Assembly (NCBI GenBank): GCA_003427395.1
Contig: BFEA01000188.1
Span: forward strand, 2,575,538 to 2,598,031
Reading direction: 5' to 3'
Source of the DNA: Chara braunii
Lineage: Eukaryota; Streptophyta; Charophyceae; Charales; Characeae
DNA length: 22,494 bases
The notes beneath the pieces were generated by a model. That model did not search any database and was not told the origin of the DNA. It saw only the letters and a list, made by a program, of their open reading frames with translations. Every line of letters begins with the position of its first letter. Positions within the stretch are counted from its first letter, which is position 1. Positions 1 through 11,561 of the stretch are shown here, in pieces. The translations under genes were made by a program, and so were the position numbers.

Positions 1-1
1 A

Positions 2-43
2 CCCCCCCCCCCAAAAAAAAAAAAGATAAAAAAAAAAAAAAAA
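2..43. repeat. C and A homopolymer runs at the window edge
   Basis: Eleven C followed by A runs interrupted by GAT. No function is suggested. Confidence 0.8.
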
Positions 44-138
44 TCAGTAGGGCTAGGTGGGCCAATTCACGGGTCGGGATCTGGGAATATATGTTGGTCA
101 GGAAAGGAAAGTTATCTAGAGTCTAGACTGATAAGTTC

Positions 139-176
139 GCCCAAATACAGCTATAATGACCGTATGTTCTGTTGGG
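139..176. repeat. Half copy of the AAATACAGCTATAATGACC foldback element
   Basis: CCCAAATACAGCTATAATG followed by ACCGTATGTT matches the right arm of the foldback at 12025-12137. No matching left arm is present, so this is a truncated copy. Confidence 0.65.
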
Positions 177-536
177 GACAAGATGGGTGGCTGTCGAAAA
201 TGCAAACCAGACCCTAAGATTATCTCGGGGGTCCCTGAAGGGTCACATTTGCCGTGATTCTCTGTTAATAGAAAGGGCCAGAAACGTTGAACCTGCGCAG
301 CTGGGGCCTCGTCCTAGATGGACTTCAGAGGGAATGATATACCGACTGCTGTCGACAACAGCCAGCAGCAGACTGTGGATTTTTTTTATTTTTTGTTTTA
401 ATTTTTTTGGGGGGGGAAATAGTAGGTGGTTTGTGCAGGTGATTGTGCTGTACAGAAACTAGGTGCAATGATGTCAAAGGATTTGTCGATTTTGTTTCTG
501 TTTCCTTCTCCCTTCCTTCTCCATCCCCCAGCTTGT

Positions 537-599
537 CTGTGTGTGTGTGTGTATGTGTGTGTGTGTATGTTTGTGTGTGTGTGTGTGTGTGTATGTGTG

Positions 600-637
<38 letters not shown>
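537..637. repeat. (TG)n microsatellite, interrupted
   Basis: About 100 bp of TG with scattered TA and TC interruptions. Confidence 0.95.
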
Positions 638-638
<1 letters not shown>

Positions 639-857
639 TTGCATGCTTGTCATCAATGGCAGATCAAAACCGATCCGACTTTTTTTTGGTGGTAGAGTCT
701 GGATGGAATTGGTGGTGATGAGAGTGAAGCGGTATCTAACAGGAAAGAAAAAAAAAAGAGCGTGAAGCGGTATCTGTTTATTTTTTGGTCGATTCTTGTG
801 ACCTCTGAAAGCTCATGGTCATGGGTTTGCATGTGCGGGTTATTCTGTCCTGTGCAG

Positions 858-969
858 GAGTTCAAAGAGAGCCGTTCTGCGTTTGCGCTTTGTCAATGAC
901 AATGCCAAATGTGAAGTCACTGTGAAGTCCAAGGCTGTTGTGGCGAATGGTATTTCCCAAGCGCAAGAG
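858..969 (+). CDS. TTM3: TTM3-like gene, first visible exon
   Basis: The acceptor is CTGTCCTGTGCAG at 845-857. The exon starts with the last base of a split codon and then encodes [24 protein letters not shown] and ANGISQAQE. It ends in phase 0 before a GTGCAC donor, which is weak as a splice site but is the only one that keeps the protein match. The Arg and Lys residues in the LRLRF and VKSK strands are the type that line the phosphate-binding tunnel in this family. The preceding exon must end with two bases of a codon; no such exon is found in 1-857. Confidence 0.88.
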
Positions 970-3148
970 GTGCACAACCCCCAAGCCCATTTCCAACACG
1001 CCTTGTTTTACCCATTAGGGCAACTACCCCTTCGTGGTCATTTATGGTGTAATCTTGTCCCCACACACGCTTTTTTTGTCCTTCTTCTCCCCTCTCCCTC
1101 TCCCNCCCCCCCCCCCCTTCTCCGTCCCTCCGTGACTTACTGCCATTCTTGTCAGGGTGTGGACCAACAGTCTGATAGCATTGCAGGGTTGGTACGACTG
1201 TAGCCGACCACTTTTCTCTCTTCCTTAGCAGTACTGCTATCTCTGGGCGACGTGGTGAGTCCTTATCTATCAGGCAACTGCATCCTGGGCAGACTGTCTG
1301 GTGGGCTTCAAACGGAGCTGCTGACGAGTTGGTGAGAGTCCAATGAAACGGTCCTGGCACAACCCATGCTTTACCCAAAAGATGCTAATTTAAATATATA
1401 TATATATATATATATATCGTCAAATAGAATATATATATATATATATTGACGATATATATATATATATCCTGATGAGTCGGTGAAACTCCGACGAAACAGT
1501 TTGCCACAGCCCCTCGTTTGTTGTCCTCGTCTCCCTCTCTGCCTACGGTTTACCGGGCAGCTCTGTTTGACTATATATATTGATGTATTTATTTATTTAT
1601 AATCTAGGCCACCTAGCACGTACATGTGGCGCCAGTCTGTTTTTGTTAATGGGTCCATCCTGTAGTATTTTCGGAATATAAAGGAGGATCGTGTAGAAGG
1701 CACACATGCATGCTGACATACACAACAAACACATATGCGCACAAACACGCACACATGCATGCATATGCATACACAGATGCGAACAGATGGATGCAAACAC
1801 ATACGCATGCATATATGCAGACACGTAAATGCCCATACATGTGAACGTGCACATGTCCACCGAGTTATGCACACCCATGCACACAGACCCATACGCATGT
1901 GCAATGACATGCACACACACCCTTGCACACGTGCACAGGCATGCATGCACACACACACAGGCATACATGCATATGCATGCACTCACGCACAGGCATGCAT
2001 GCACACATGTGCAAACACATGCACAGGCACATGTACACATGCACATCTCCACCGACATGCATGTCCATGCACAGGTGCACAGACGTGCACACACACCCAT
2101 GCACACGTGCACATTCATGTCCATGCACGTCCATGCACACGTGTACATGCATGTGTGCATGTCTGTGCACGTCTGCACACGTGTGCATGGACGTGCATGG
2201 TGTGCATGTCTGTGCATGTTGGTGGAGATGTGCATGTGTACATGTGCCTGTGCATGTGTTTGCGCACGTGTGCATGCATATGCATGCATGCCTGTGTACG
2301 TGTGCAAGGGTGTGTGTGCATGTCTGTGCATGTGTGCATGGGTCTGTGTGCATGGGTTTGCATAAATCCGTGGACGTGCATGTTTACATGTATGGGCATT
2401 TATGTGTCTGCATATATGCATGTGTATGTGTTTGCATCAAGTGCGCAGAGGTGCACACACACCCGTGCACACTTGCACACCCATGCTCACATGCAAAAAA
2501 AAAAACACATGCACAGACACATGCATGCAGGCGTCACAGAACGAGATGCAAGTGTCAAAGGAGGTATGTGTGACAACACAACATACAGTGGGTGATGTAC
2601 CATGTGTATGTGGCTTTGTGGTTTGGGTCGATTTCTCAGGGGGAAAGAGGTACAAGGGGTATATTCTTGAAGCTGAACTCTTTGTGCACGAACGGAGAAT
2701 AATGAACGAATTCCACTGAGTTTTGAATCAATGAGGACTTGCACTACTGTCAAGTATCAATGCCGACTTTTGGCTTTCGCAGTGTGTTGTTGTTTTTCGT
2801 TTTCGAACCTCTTTTTTTTTTTTTTTTTTTTTTTTTTGCGGGTAATGCATAATTTCTCATCGATGGTCATGAAGCACAAGCACACTGCATTGCCTACAGT
2901 TAGCACATTTGTCAGGTATTGCAGTCAGGAGTGGGCTTTGTAGCCCCAACTGAAACGGCTGTGATTGGTGGCAGCAGCCGTAACATCATCAGTCCTCATG
3001 GCAGCAGCTCTAATGACAGCAGTGCTATTTTTGGTAGTAGCAGCTGGAACAGGCCTGAACAGGTAGCAGGTTTTACCTGTGAAGGGTAAGAAACCCCCTC
3101 AGATTGTCTGAAGGTGTGGTAACCCAAAAAATACACCTTCCGTTATCT

Positions 3149-3209
<61 letters not shown>

Positions 3210-6200
3210 CTCCTCTTCTCTCTCCCGTGACTAACATCTTTCCTGCAGTAGAATAGAAACTTATGAGAAAGGGTTCCATGATGTGCTGTAGTGCACTCAA
3301 TAGCACTAACAGCCACGTTATTTGTCTTCTGCTATTGGTATTCCTCTGGTGGTATGATGTCCTGTAGTGAAACAATAGCAGAACACAAACTCCTTGTTAC
3401 CCACCTCACGACAAAGTGTTTAGCCATGAGTTTAAGGGAAATGACTTCAAATTTAACCATGACAAAACTTAACCATGAGGGATACTTACAGGTTAACCTC
3501 ACGGTTAAGTTTGTAATCCAGGAGGTTAAACCTCATGGTGAAGTTCTTAACCACCAGGTTAAACCTTATGGTTAAATGGTTAAGTTCTTAATCACGATGT
3601 TAAACCTCATGGTGAAGTTCTTAACCACGAGTTTAAACTTTAAACCTCATAGTTAAGTTTTTAATTACGAGATTAAAGCCCCACCATCATGAGGTTAAAC
3701 TGCACGGTTAAGATGTTAAACCTCAGGTTTAAGTTCTTAACCATAAGGTGAAAGGGACATCCTTTAGAAACTGAACCATGAGGGACGCCCCAACGTGTCA
3801 AATTGCTGACAGTCACTAGGGGCAATCTGATGGTGAAACCAACACAGGGTATGTTGAAGCATCAAACTGTATTTTATAAATTGAAATTATAATACATATT
3901 ACATACATTGTCCACCTTCTGGTGCGGGGTGGGTGAGTGAGAGTCTGCATCGATTTTTGCCACAGGTACCCGTGAGGGCAGCGGTTGGTGCCCACCTTGG
4001 AGGGGGGTATCAGTTGTTTGGTGGGTTCGTCGTTGATGCTTAAACCACCAGTACCCCCAAACCAGCCTCCCCGGACCTTGGTTTTAGCAAGCTACCGAAC
4101 CTCTTCGTGTTTTGGGAATGCGGCTGGAAAGTGGTAGTGACATGGTGAGTGACCGGTCCTTCAACGCGAGAAGAGGTTAACAGAGTCCTAAATTTTCAGG
4201 ACTTTTTCAGGGTCATTATAACAAACATTCCATACCTTTTACGCCAGACTTGTCACCAGTCCATAGAGTGGACACCAAATAAACCAACAGCAAAAAAAAA
4301 ACTCAGAAGAAAATGATCAAAGGGGCCTTAAACGCCAAGACAAAAGTGTGTTTTCATGCAAAATTCACTCTTTTCAGTTTTCAGGATTTTCAGGATTTTT
4401 CAGGTCTGGCCAAAACAGTGAACTCCAAGGCCCCAACAAACACCAAACTTCAAGTTGGCACACACAGACCTTGACCAAAAATAAAACAGGGCAAAAAAAA
4501 AACAACCCAAAAAGAACTGGAAAAAATGATCTCCAATGCACTTTTCAGGGTTGGGGTTGTTACCTTGGGGCTGAATAGTGGGGGTCCCTGTTAACCTTTG
4601 GTGTTCGACGCTGGCGACCAGTATTTCTGTCCCAGTTGTTTCCTTTTTTTTCCCCCGTAGTTCTTTTGTCTTTTTTTCCCCCCCTTTTTTTTTCTCTATT
4701 CCTTTCGTGGCACGACTGCCAGAAGTCATCATTCTCATGGAGGGCCATGGTGATATTCGCTGTATAATTCTGTGTTCCAAGGGTAGATTCATTCTCGTTT
4801 TATCATTCTCGAAACTCGTGCAGAGAGGCAGCTTGCAGATCTTGTATGACGAGGGCCCTCGCTCCAATACTCAGCGCTAGGCACAAGCGACAAAAGCCGT
4901 GGCACCGTATCTCTCTTTTTTTCTCGGTTCTTTGGACCTCTCTGCACCATTCACGATATGCACAAAAGAGTTGAAAAGACCAAAAATGTAGCGGTGTATC
5001 TGCCCATGTTCTAGTTGCACATTTGGTGAGGAGTGCAGCCACGCCCTTTTTGGACACTATCCAAATTTGCAAAACGAGAATGAATCTTCCGTTAGAACAT
5101 GAAACTATACATCGTCATATTTTTTGTCCTTTGTGCCTGTGGAGAGCAGTGGAGCAACACCCAATTTCTAGATTTATGCGTGTCATCCTTGCACAGGGCA
5201 GAAAGACCCCAGGCGAATCTCGTAGGAAGACGTACCAGCACAAAGGATATAAATCAATGCACTGTACGTCTGGCTTTTCTCTTTTTTTTTTTTTTTTTTT
5301 CTTCTTTTTTTTTTCTTACCATTTCTCGGTTCATCTGTGTCATCCTTCGAGCAGGGCCATACTGATCTTCTCTGTATTCTCCCGCACTCTAGCGAAGCTA
5401 AGCTATCCTTAAGGTTATGGGTGTGTGGGGATAATATGGTAGTAGTACTCAATTTTCCTAAATCTTGCTCCTCCTCTTGCAAGAAACGATAAGCTTTATT
5501 TGGGTCTGTTAATTATCTGGCAAGGAAGGGAATTTTTGTTTCCTCTCCTCCTCCTCCTCCTCCTCCTCCTCCTCCGGTAAGAATGGATAACCTCTATTTG
5601 CTTCTGCCAATCGTCTTCTGGGATAGTGGAGGACAACTACTTTTTTTTCTTTTTTTTTTCCTCGTCCTCTTTTTGCTTCAGAAAAGGATAAGCTCTGGTG
5701 TGACTCTGCTTACTCTCTGGCTAGAAATCTCCTCTCCCTGTCCCTCTTCTTCGTCTTCTTCTTCTTCCTCCTCCTCCTCCTCCTCCTCCTCCTCCTACTA
5801 CTACTACTACTACTACTACTACTGCTACTACTACTACTACTACTACTACTCTCCCACTGGTATGAAGGGAGAAAGGATAGCTGATGTATGAAGAAAGAAA
5901 GGATATGTGGCTGTTCATTCTTTTGATCCTTCGATTGATTCTTTTGCAGGAAAATGATCAAATCGACCCGGCGCTCGGAAGGGCTTGTGTCATTGACCCA
6001 AATAGGTTGACAACAACAGACTGTGCTCTTCTCAATAAAACGGTAAGGGCGTTCAGTTTCTAATTGTCCTATGTAGTTTCGATCGATGGCCCTGATGCCC
6101 TCCCTCTGCTGTGAGGCAACTGTTCCTTCTCTCCCACGGGCCTCGGCCTTCTTTGCGGCCTGTGGCTCCACAGAGTCCGGTCACATACAAAGAATGAGGG

Positions 6201-9200
6201 TGTAGTACTCACACACGCACTTTACTTCATATATCTGACGCCAATTACGTGCAGACCAAGGTGAATCGGACTGCAATCGCGTCCAGAGCTTGGTTCAAAA
6301 TGTCCTACTCGTGTGAGTACGGTATGAAGGAATCAGGAAAGGTCCCACAGTTAGCGTTTCCCTTCCTCTTGCTTGTTATTGATACTGTTTCCCCCCCCCC
6401 TCTTTGTTTTCCATTATGGATAGTGTTCTTCTTGCTGGTTTGTGATTTTACCCCTCTCTCGTGGATCGTGGATGCGCCCCTGTTGATTGATGGGTCATGT
6501 GAGATAGATTGATAAGAAAATTGGTGAGGAGTGAGGGGAAGAGTCTAGGGCTTTGGATTAGGTCTATCATCTATGATGATATACAGTCGGCAAAAGAGTT
6601 GAAAAGACCATTTGAAATAATTTGAAAAGAAAAACCAAAACTGCAGTGGACACGTTTCGGTCGTTGGTTGTTTGGATGTTGGTGTACTCTCGACATTTAT
6701 CAAAGTTGTCGTCATCATCGTCATCATCGTCATCATCGTCATCATTGTCATCATCGTCATCATTGTCATCATCTTTGCATCATCATCATCATCGTAATGA
6801 GACAGATGTCTTCCTCGTTTTTGTAGGCTAGGCACATCATCATCACTGGAAGATTCAGAATGGATTGGGAAGACAGCAGAACTGCTGGCAAGTGAGATAG
6901 GAGTCTAGGTCCATAGGAGCTGTGTGTAATATGATCTTCATTGCAGACCTGTTGTAGCTATAGGAGTGTAGGTCCGTAGGAGTTGTCTGTTAATGGTCTG
7001 GGCACCGAGAGCGGTATAGGAGAGAGCTATATTGTTGACATTGGTGATTGGTGGCGAGATGGGGGCTTTCATTATCGTGCGACTTCCAACGCGTTGCTCG
7101 TACTCGTTTGGTGTAATCTCGGTGCGCAATCTGCTTTCAATTCGTGCTCAAATTTATCCGGATGTCCCCGGAATGGTGCGATCTGGTTTATTTTGTCATT
7201 CGAATTGCTCATTTGCTTGCATGTAATGGTATAAGTTATAATATTTAATATTTATATATTTTTTTAAAGCTCCCCGGTTTTGTTCGGATCAGGCAGGATG
7301 TGATGTTTAAGGCTTTAAGCTGTATTTGGGGCAACTTAAGAGTCTAGAATCTAGAAGAGTCTAGAATCTAGATAGAGCAGTAATGAGCCTATGTTTATCA
7401 GTACATCTAGGTGTGTAGTATATCTAGAATTACCGTCTTCACCTGAATACAGAATACGCTGTACGCCGTACGGTCATTATTGCTGTATCTAGACTCTATG
7501 TTGCCCAGGTACAGCTACAATCATCGTACGTTGTATTTGGGTGAAGACGGGACTGATCAATAGATTCAATACTCTATAATGTACGGTTCATGCACAAGCC
7601 AGGTGCAGGAAACTGTCATCCTGACTCATCCTCCTTTCAGTATATTTTATTTCAATAATAATTAATTAATTAAGTTAAATTAACTCATAATTATTAATTT
7701 TTAATTATGGCTGTAATAGACAGGGATTAGACACTGATAGCTGGGCCTCTTGTGATCTATTGATGCAGGTTGAAGCTTTCCAGTGCAAGGAGTTCACTTG
7801 CCTTGGGGGGTTCAAAAACATCCGCACCGTCTTCGAATGGGAAGGCCTCACGCTTGAGCTTGATGAGACGCAGGTATGTATATTCTCACTTGGAATTTTT
7901 TCGAATGAGCTCTGGACGTGATTGTAGTCAGATGCATTCAGGTCCGGCCGTGGTTGTGGGTAGATACATTCAGGAGCAGAGTGCTCCTGCGAGTACACCC
8001 TCAATTTGCGGGCAGATACATTCAGGAGAGTGCTGGTGAGCTCGCATTCAGGAGAGTGCTGGTGAGCTCGCTTCCAGAATTTGCGGGCAGATGCATTCAG
8101 GAGAGAGTGCTGGTGCTGCTGCGAGTACACCCTCAACTTGCCGGCAGCACTCTCCTCCAGAAACTCATTCAGAAACTCATTCAGAAAATGATGCCCTCAA
8201 GATGTTTTTGTTTTCTGAATGAGTTTCTCTCTCTTTTGTCACTTGCGAGGTAATCTTGCGAAACAAACAAGCAGACAATGTCCTTGCTGTCTGTCGTATG
8301 TGAATAGGTAAAGTGTGTTTAAGGATTGAGCTTCTGCTGTCTTTTATTGTTTTTTTTTTTGTTTTTTTTTTTGTTTTTTTTGTTTCTTTTGTTTGATGGA
8401 AACTCTGGTGGCCACACATGATATGAACTTTGTGTCTGTGAAGATCGAGCTCTTTTTCTTCGACTTTTTTTTTCTTTTTTCTTTTTGTTTCTGAAACTGT
8501 GGGGCGGTAGTCCGGTTGCTTGTCAGCGGCAAGCATGAGTACAGAAAAAAGAAAAGCCCTTGCGGCCCTAGTCGCCTATTCAAGGGGGGGACTGCTGCAG
8601 ACCGTCCCCCCCCCAAAACCATGGCCTCCCCTGGGGCTCTTTTTGCTAGCCGGGAAGCTTAGTGGCAGCACTCAGTCACACAACAGAAGGGCCCCAGGGG
8701 GGGCAGGGCGTGGGGGAGGCGCTTCCCAGCAGTCTCTCAGGCCGCATGTCTCTAGCTCTCCTCATCCCTGCAAACTCAAAACAGTATTCTAATACCGTTT
8801 GTATCCCGTGGTCCTCGTACCCGTTCCATCCCCCCAAAGTTGTTTTCCCTATCTGCCTGCTTCAATGCTTCTAATCCACCTCCCAGCGTCCCCTCTCTCT
8901 TGGCGGACTCCCTTCCTGCCCTAGTTCACTGTCAAGCCTGCTGTACCATGTCCTCACCGCCATCAGGAGTGCTCACCTCCCTTTTTTCCCCTTTTCTACT
9001 GTAAATCCTCCCCTCCCCTCCCCTCCCTCCCGCCTACCCCCCGGCCCCAAGAACATACCCCAATTCCCGTCCCCCTGCCCATCCTACCCACCCCTATCGT
9101 TCTACCTATCGACCTCCTTTTCCTATTATGATACATCCTACACCTCCCCTTCTCTCTCTACCAACCCACTTTGTTAGCTACCATTACTAACTACTTTACA

Positions 9201-11521
9201 AAGTGTCCTCCGATCTTAGGGCCTGGTCCCCCCTCAGTTTGCAGCCCAGGCACGTGCCGCAGCAGGGTGGGCCGAAGCGCATCTGGCCCGTGCAGGGGTC
9301 TCGGGTCAGCAGCTGCAGATACGGGCCCCATCTCTCCCAGGACTCATTATCCTTGTGTTCCCCCGTACGTCTGCATTGATGGAAATCCGCCATCAAAGCT
9401 ATCCTGATGTTTTCCAGTGCTCGCTCCTGATATGCCCGCAGCGGCGGAGGAGTCACTCCTTGCCTAGACAGTTCGTTCCTCAATGTCCACAGGACGACAA
9501 GGGCCATAGCACTGCGGCTCTTATGATCTCTTCAGCCATCAAGTCCCCAAACCCCAACCCGTCAACCTTCATCAGCACTCCCAGAAGGATAGCCGCATCG
9601 TTCGTCATCATTCGTCTCCGTGACCATCAGCGGCACCTTATCTGCAAGCGCCCACCACTCCCAAAAGAGGACCGGATCACCGGGCATCCCACGAAGAGGT
9701 GGGGGGCGGTTTCCACTTGGCCGCACCCTGCAGCACATGTCTGATCTTTGAGGCGGCGTTTGGTGGCTTGCCATCGTGCTGTCGGGATTGCCAGGTGGTA
9801 GATTTGCCACAGCAGGCCCTCCTGCTTCTGGTCGGGCATGGCTGGCAAGATAGCGCACTGCTCGTTCCACCTTCGCTGTGTCCACCTAAAAAGGACATGT
9901 CTGGGAGCCAGTCCCTCTTAGGACCACGCGCCTTCAGTTCCCCACAGATGTCCGTCGTCTCCAACAGGGATTTTGTTTTAGATAATCTTTGTAGTCACTT
10001 CCTGCAAGGGCATGGCTCTTCTATGCATCCTCTGGGGCGGCCATTCCCACTCCCTCGGATCCCACGTTAGGTCTCGCACTCTGAAGGCCACCCGGTACGG
10101 CAGATATTGGCCCTCTCCCTTCTTGCCCCCTTCACAAGCCACCAGTGTCTCCACCATGTCTCTCGCCAGCCGTCTCTCAGCCCCCCCTACCTTGTGTCCT
10201 TCCTGCCGGGGTTCTCACAACCCATCTTATCCCAAGCCTGGGTTCATTTGCCATCCTGTGACCTCTAATCCCCCATCAGGCAGGGTCTGTTCCACGCTGT
10301 ACGCTCTCTCCGGTGTCACGCCTCCCTTAAACTTCACCCACTCCGCTGGCATTATTTCATCTTTTTTTAGCAATTACATCCACTGAGGGGGAGTCGCCTC
10401 TCTCAGTTCTCTCACCCTCTGCCTTCTCTTCATTCGCCCGTCCAGGGACGCCTCCGTTTCTTTTTCTGTTCGCCAGTCCTTCCGCCGTTCATCCCACAAA
10501 TGTCCCACCTTATAGATCCCCTGCTCTGCCCACTTCCACCCATAAGCTCCTCGCGCTCCCTTCCATGGGAGAGTGGCTCCCCAGCGTCGTTACAGACGAA
10601 CCGGTTGCCGAACAGCAGCTGGTTATAAACTGCATCTGCAGTTTTTTCAGCAGCCGGCACCTTACCTGAATCTTTTTCCACAGTGCCAGCTTCGTGGCCC
10701 ATACTGTGCCCCTGTGGAAATGGTTTGTTGCCGCGCTGCTGATCATACATAGGCCCACCACTTCCCTGGGCACCTGGAGCGAGTAGGCTAGGTGGGACAG
10801 AGTCACCTCTTGCCAGGTGCCTCCCTCTGTTCGTAGCAGGGCCCGGATCACCTGTCGTAGCTTCAATACGATGATCTGCAGGCGCGGGTCCAACACGCTT
10901 ACGCCACCAAATCTCTGCATTATGGGACCCAGTTTGTTCCAGGCAACTCTGCAAATGGAGTCATCAGCCTCTGCACTATGGGACCCCAGGTGGGGGTGGA
11001 CTGCCTTCCTAAGGTACCGAAACGTGCGCCTCCTCTGCATGTGCACTGCGACCGCGTCCCACAGCCCGGTGCCTTAAGCCGTCAGGAGGAGGGTCACAAA
11101 GAAGTTGCAAAAGTCCTTATACAGCTCCACCAGCATGCCATCCAAACCGGGTGCCTTAAGCCTCGGGAGCTCTGCCATTGCTCGTTCCTCGGCATCTGGC
11201 CAGATAACCCCATCCAGTTTGCAAGTGCTTTCGAGATCAAGCCGCCTCTGCACGTGTCTCCATACTTCTTGTTCCGGTACCTTGGGCATATCCGCTGACG
11301 ACTACCATTAGTCCGTCAACAGTTGGCGATAGAAGTCCGTGACGCACTCGAGTATTCCTCTTGTGGTGTGCTGTCTCTCCCCCTGCCCCGTCGAAGGGGT
11401 GGTCCATGGCTGTCATCACTGCCATCGCTTTGCGGGCGCCCACCGGAGCCGAGGATTGACGCGACATTCTCGCCCCCACCAAGCGCCACGCCTCCTTCAT
11501 GCGCCTCTTTTCCTCTTTCCT

Positions 11522-11561
<40 letters not shown>

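Larger units (their letters stand above)
1..857 (+). other. End of upstream TTM3-like intron; no exon seen
   Basis: The stretch lies between the missing 5' exon(s) and the first visible exon. It holds an A/C-rich edge, a half copy of a foldback element (about 139-176), a TG microsatellite, and GTGAAGCGGTATCT repeated at about 725 and 760. Nothing encoding the expected ExExK strand or the FFD motif of TTM3 is present. Confidence 0.6.
9196..11380 (-). mobile_element. Broken LINE (non-LTR retrotransposon), antisense in intron 3
   Basis: Fragments in the correct order on the minus strand give the N-terminal part of reverse transcriptase (11077-11370), the region after the palm (10510-11046), a zinc-binding zf-RVT motif (about 9640-9850) and a C-terminal tail (9196-9507). 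The palm with the catalytic Y/F-x-D-D motif is absent, no endonuclease domain is seen, and frameshifts and stops separate the pieces. The element cannot encode a working protein. The organisation (RT then zf-RVT) is that of plant L1-type LINEs. A C37 tract abuts its 5' end. Confidence 0.8.

Noticed and set aside
1735-2595. Long open frames rich in Cys, His, Thr and Met on both strands
   Set aside because: They are produced by the CA/TG satellite and occur in several frames at once; no domain or codon bias.
3073-3375. Poly-Gly frame on the minus strand
   Set aside because: It is the C57 tract read as glycine codons.
5583-6171. Poly-Ser, poly-Tyr, poly-Arg and poly-Val frames
   Set aside because: Translation of the compound trinucleotide repeat at 5741-5850 only.
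6254-6310. A further exon ([16 protein letters not shown]) with GTGCAG acceptor and GTGAGT donor between exons 2 and 3
   Set aside because: Joining it to the next exon puts a stop codon in frame, and the TTM3 match needs no residues here. It is kept as an intronic look-alike.
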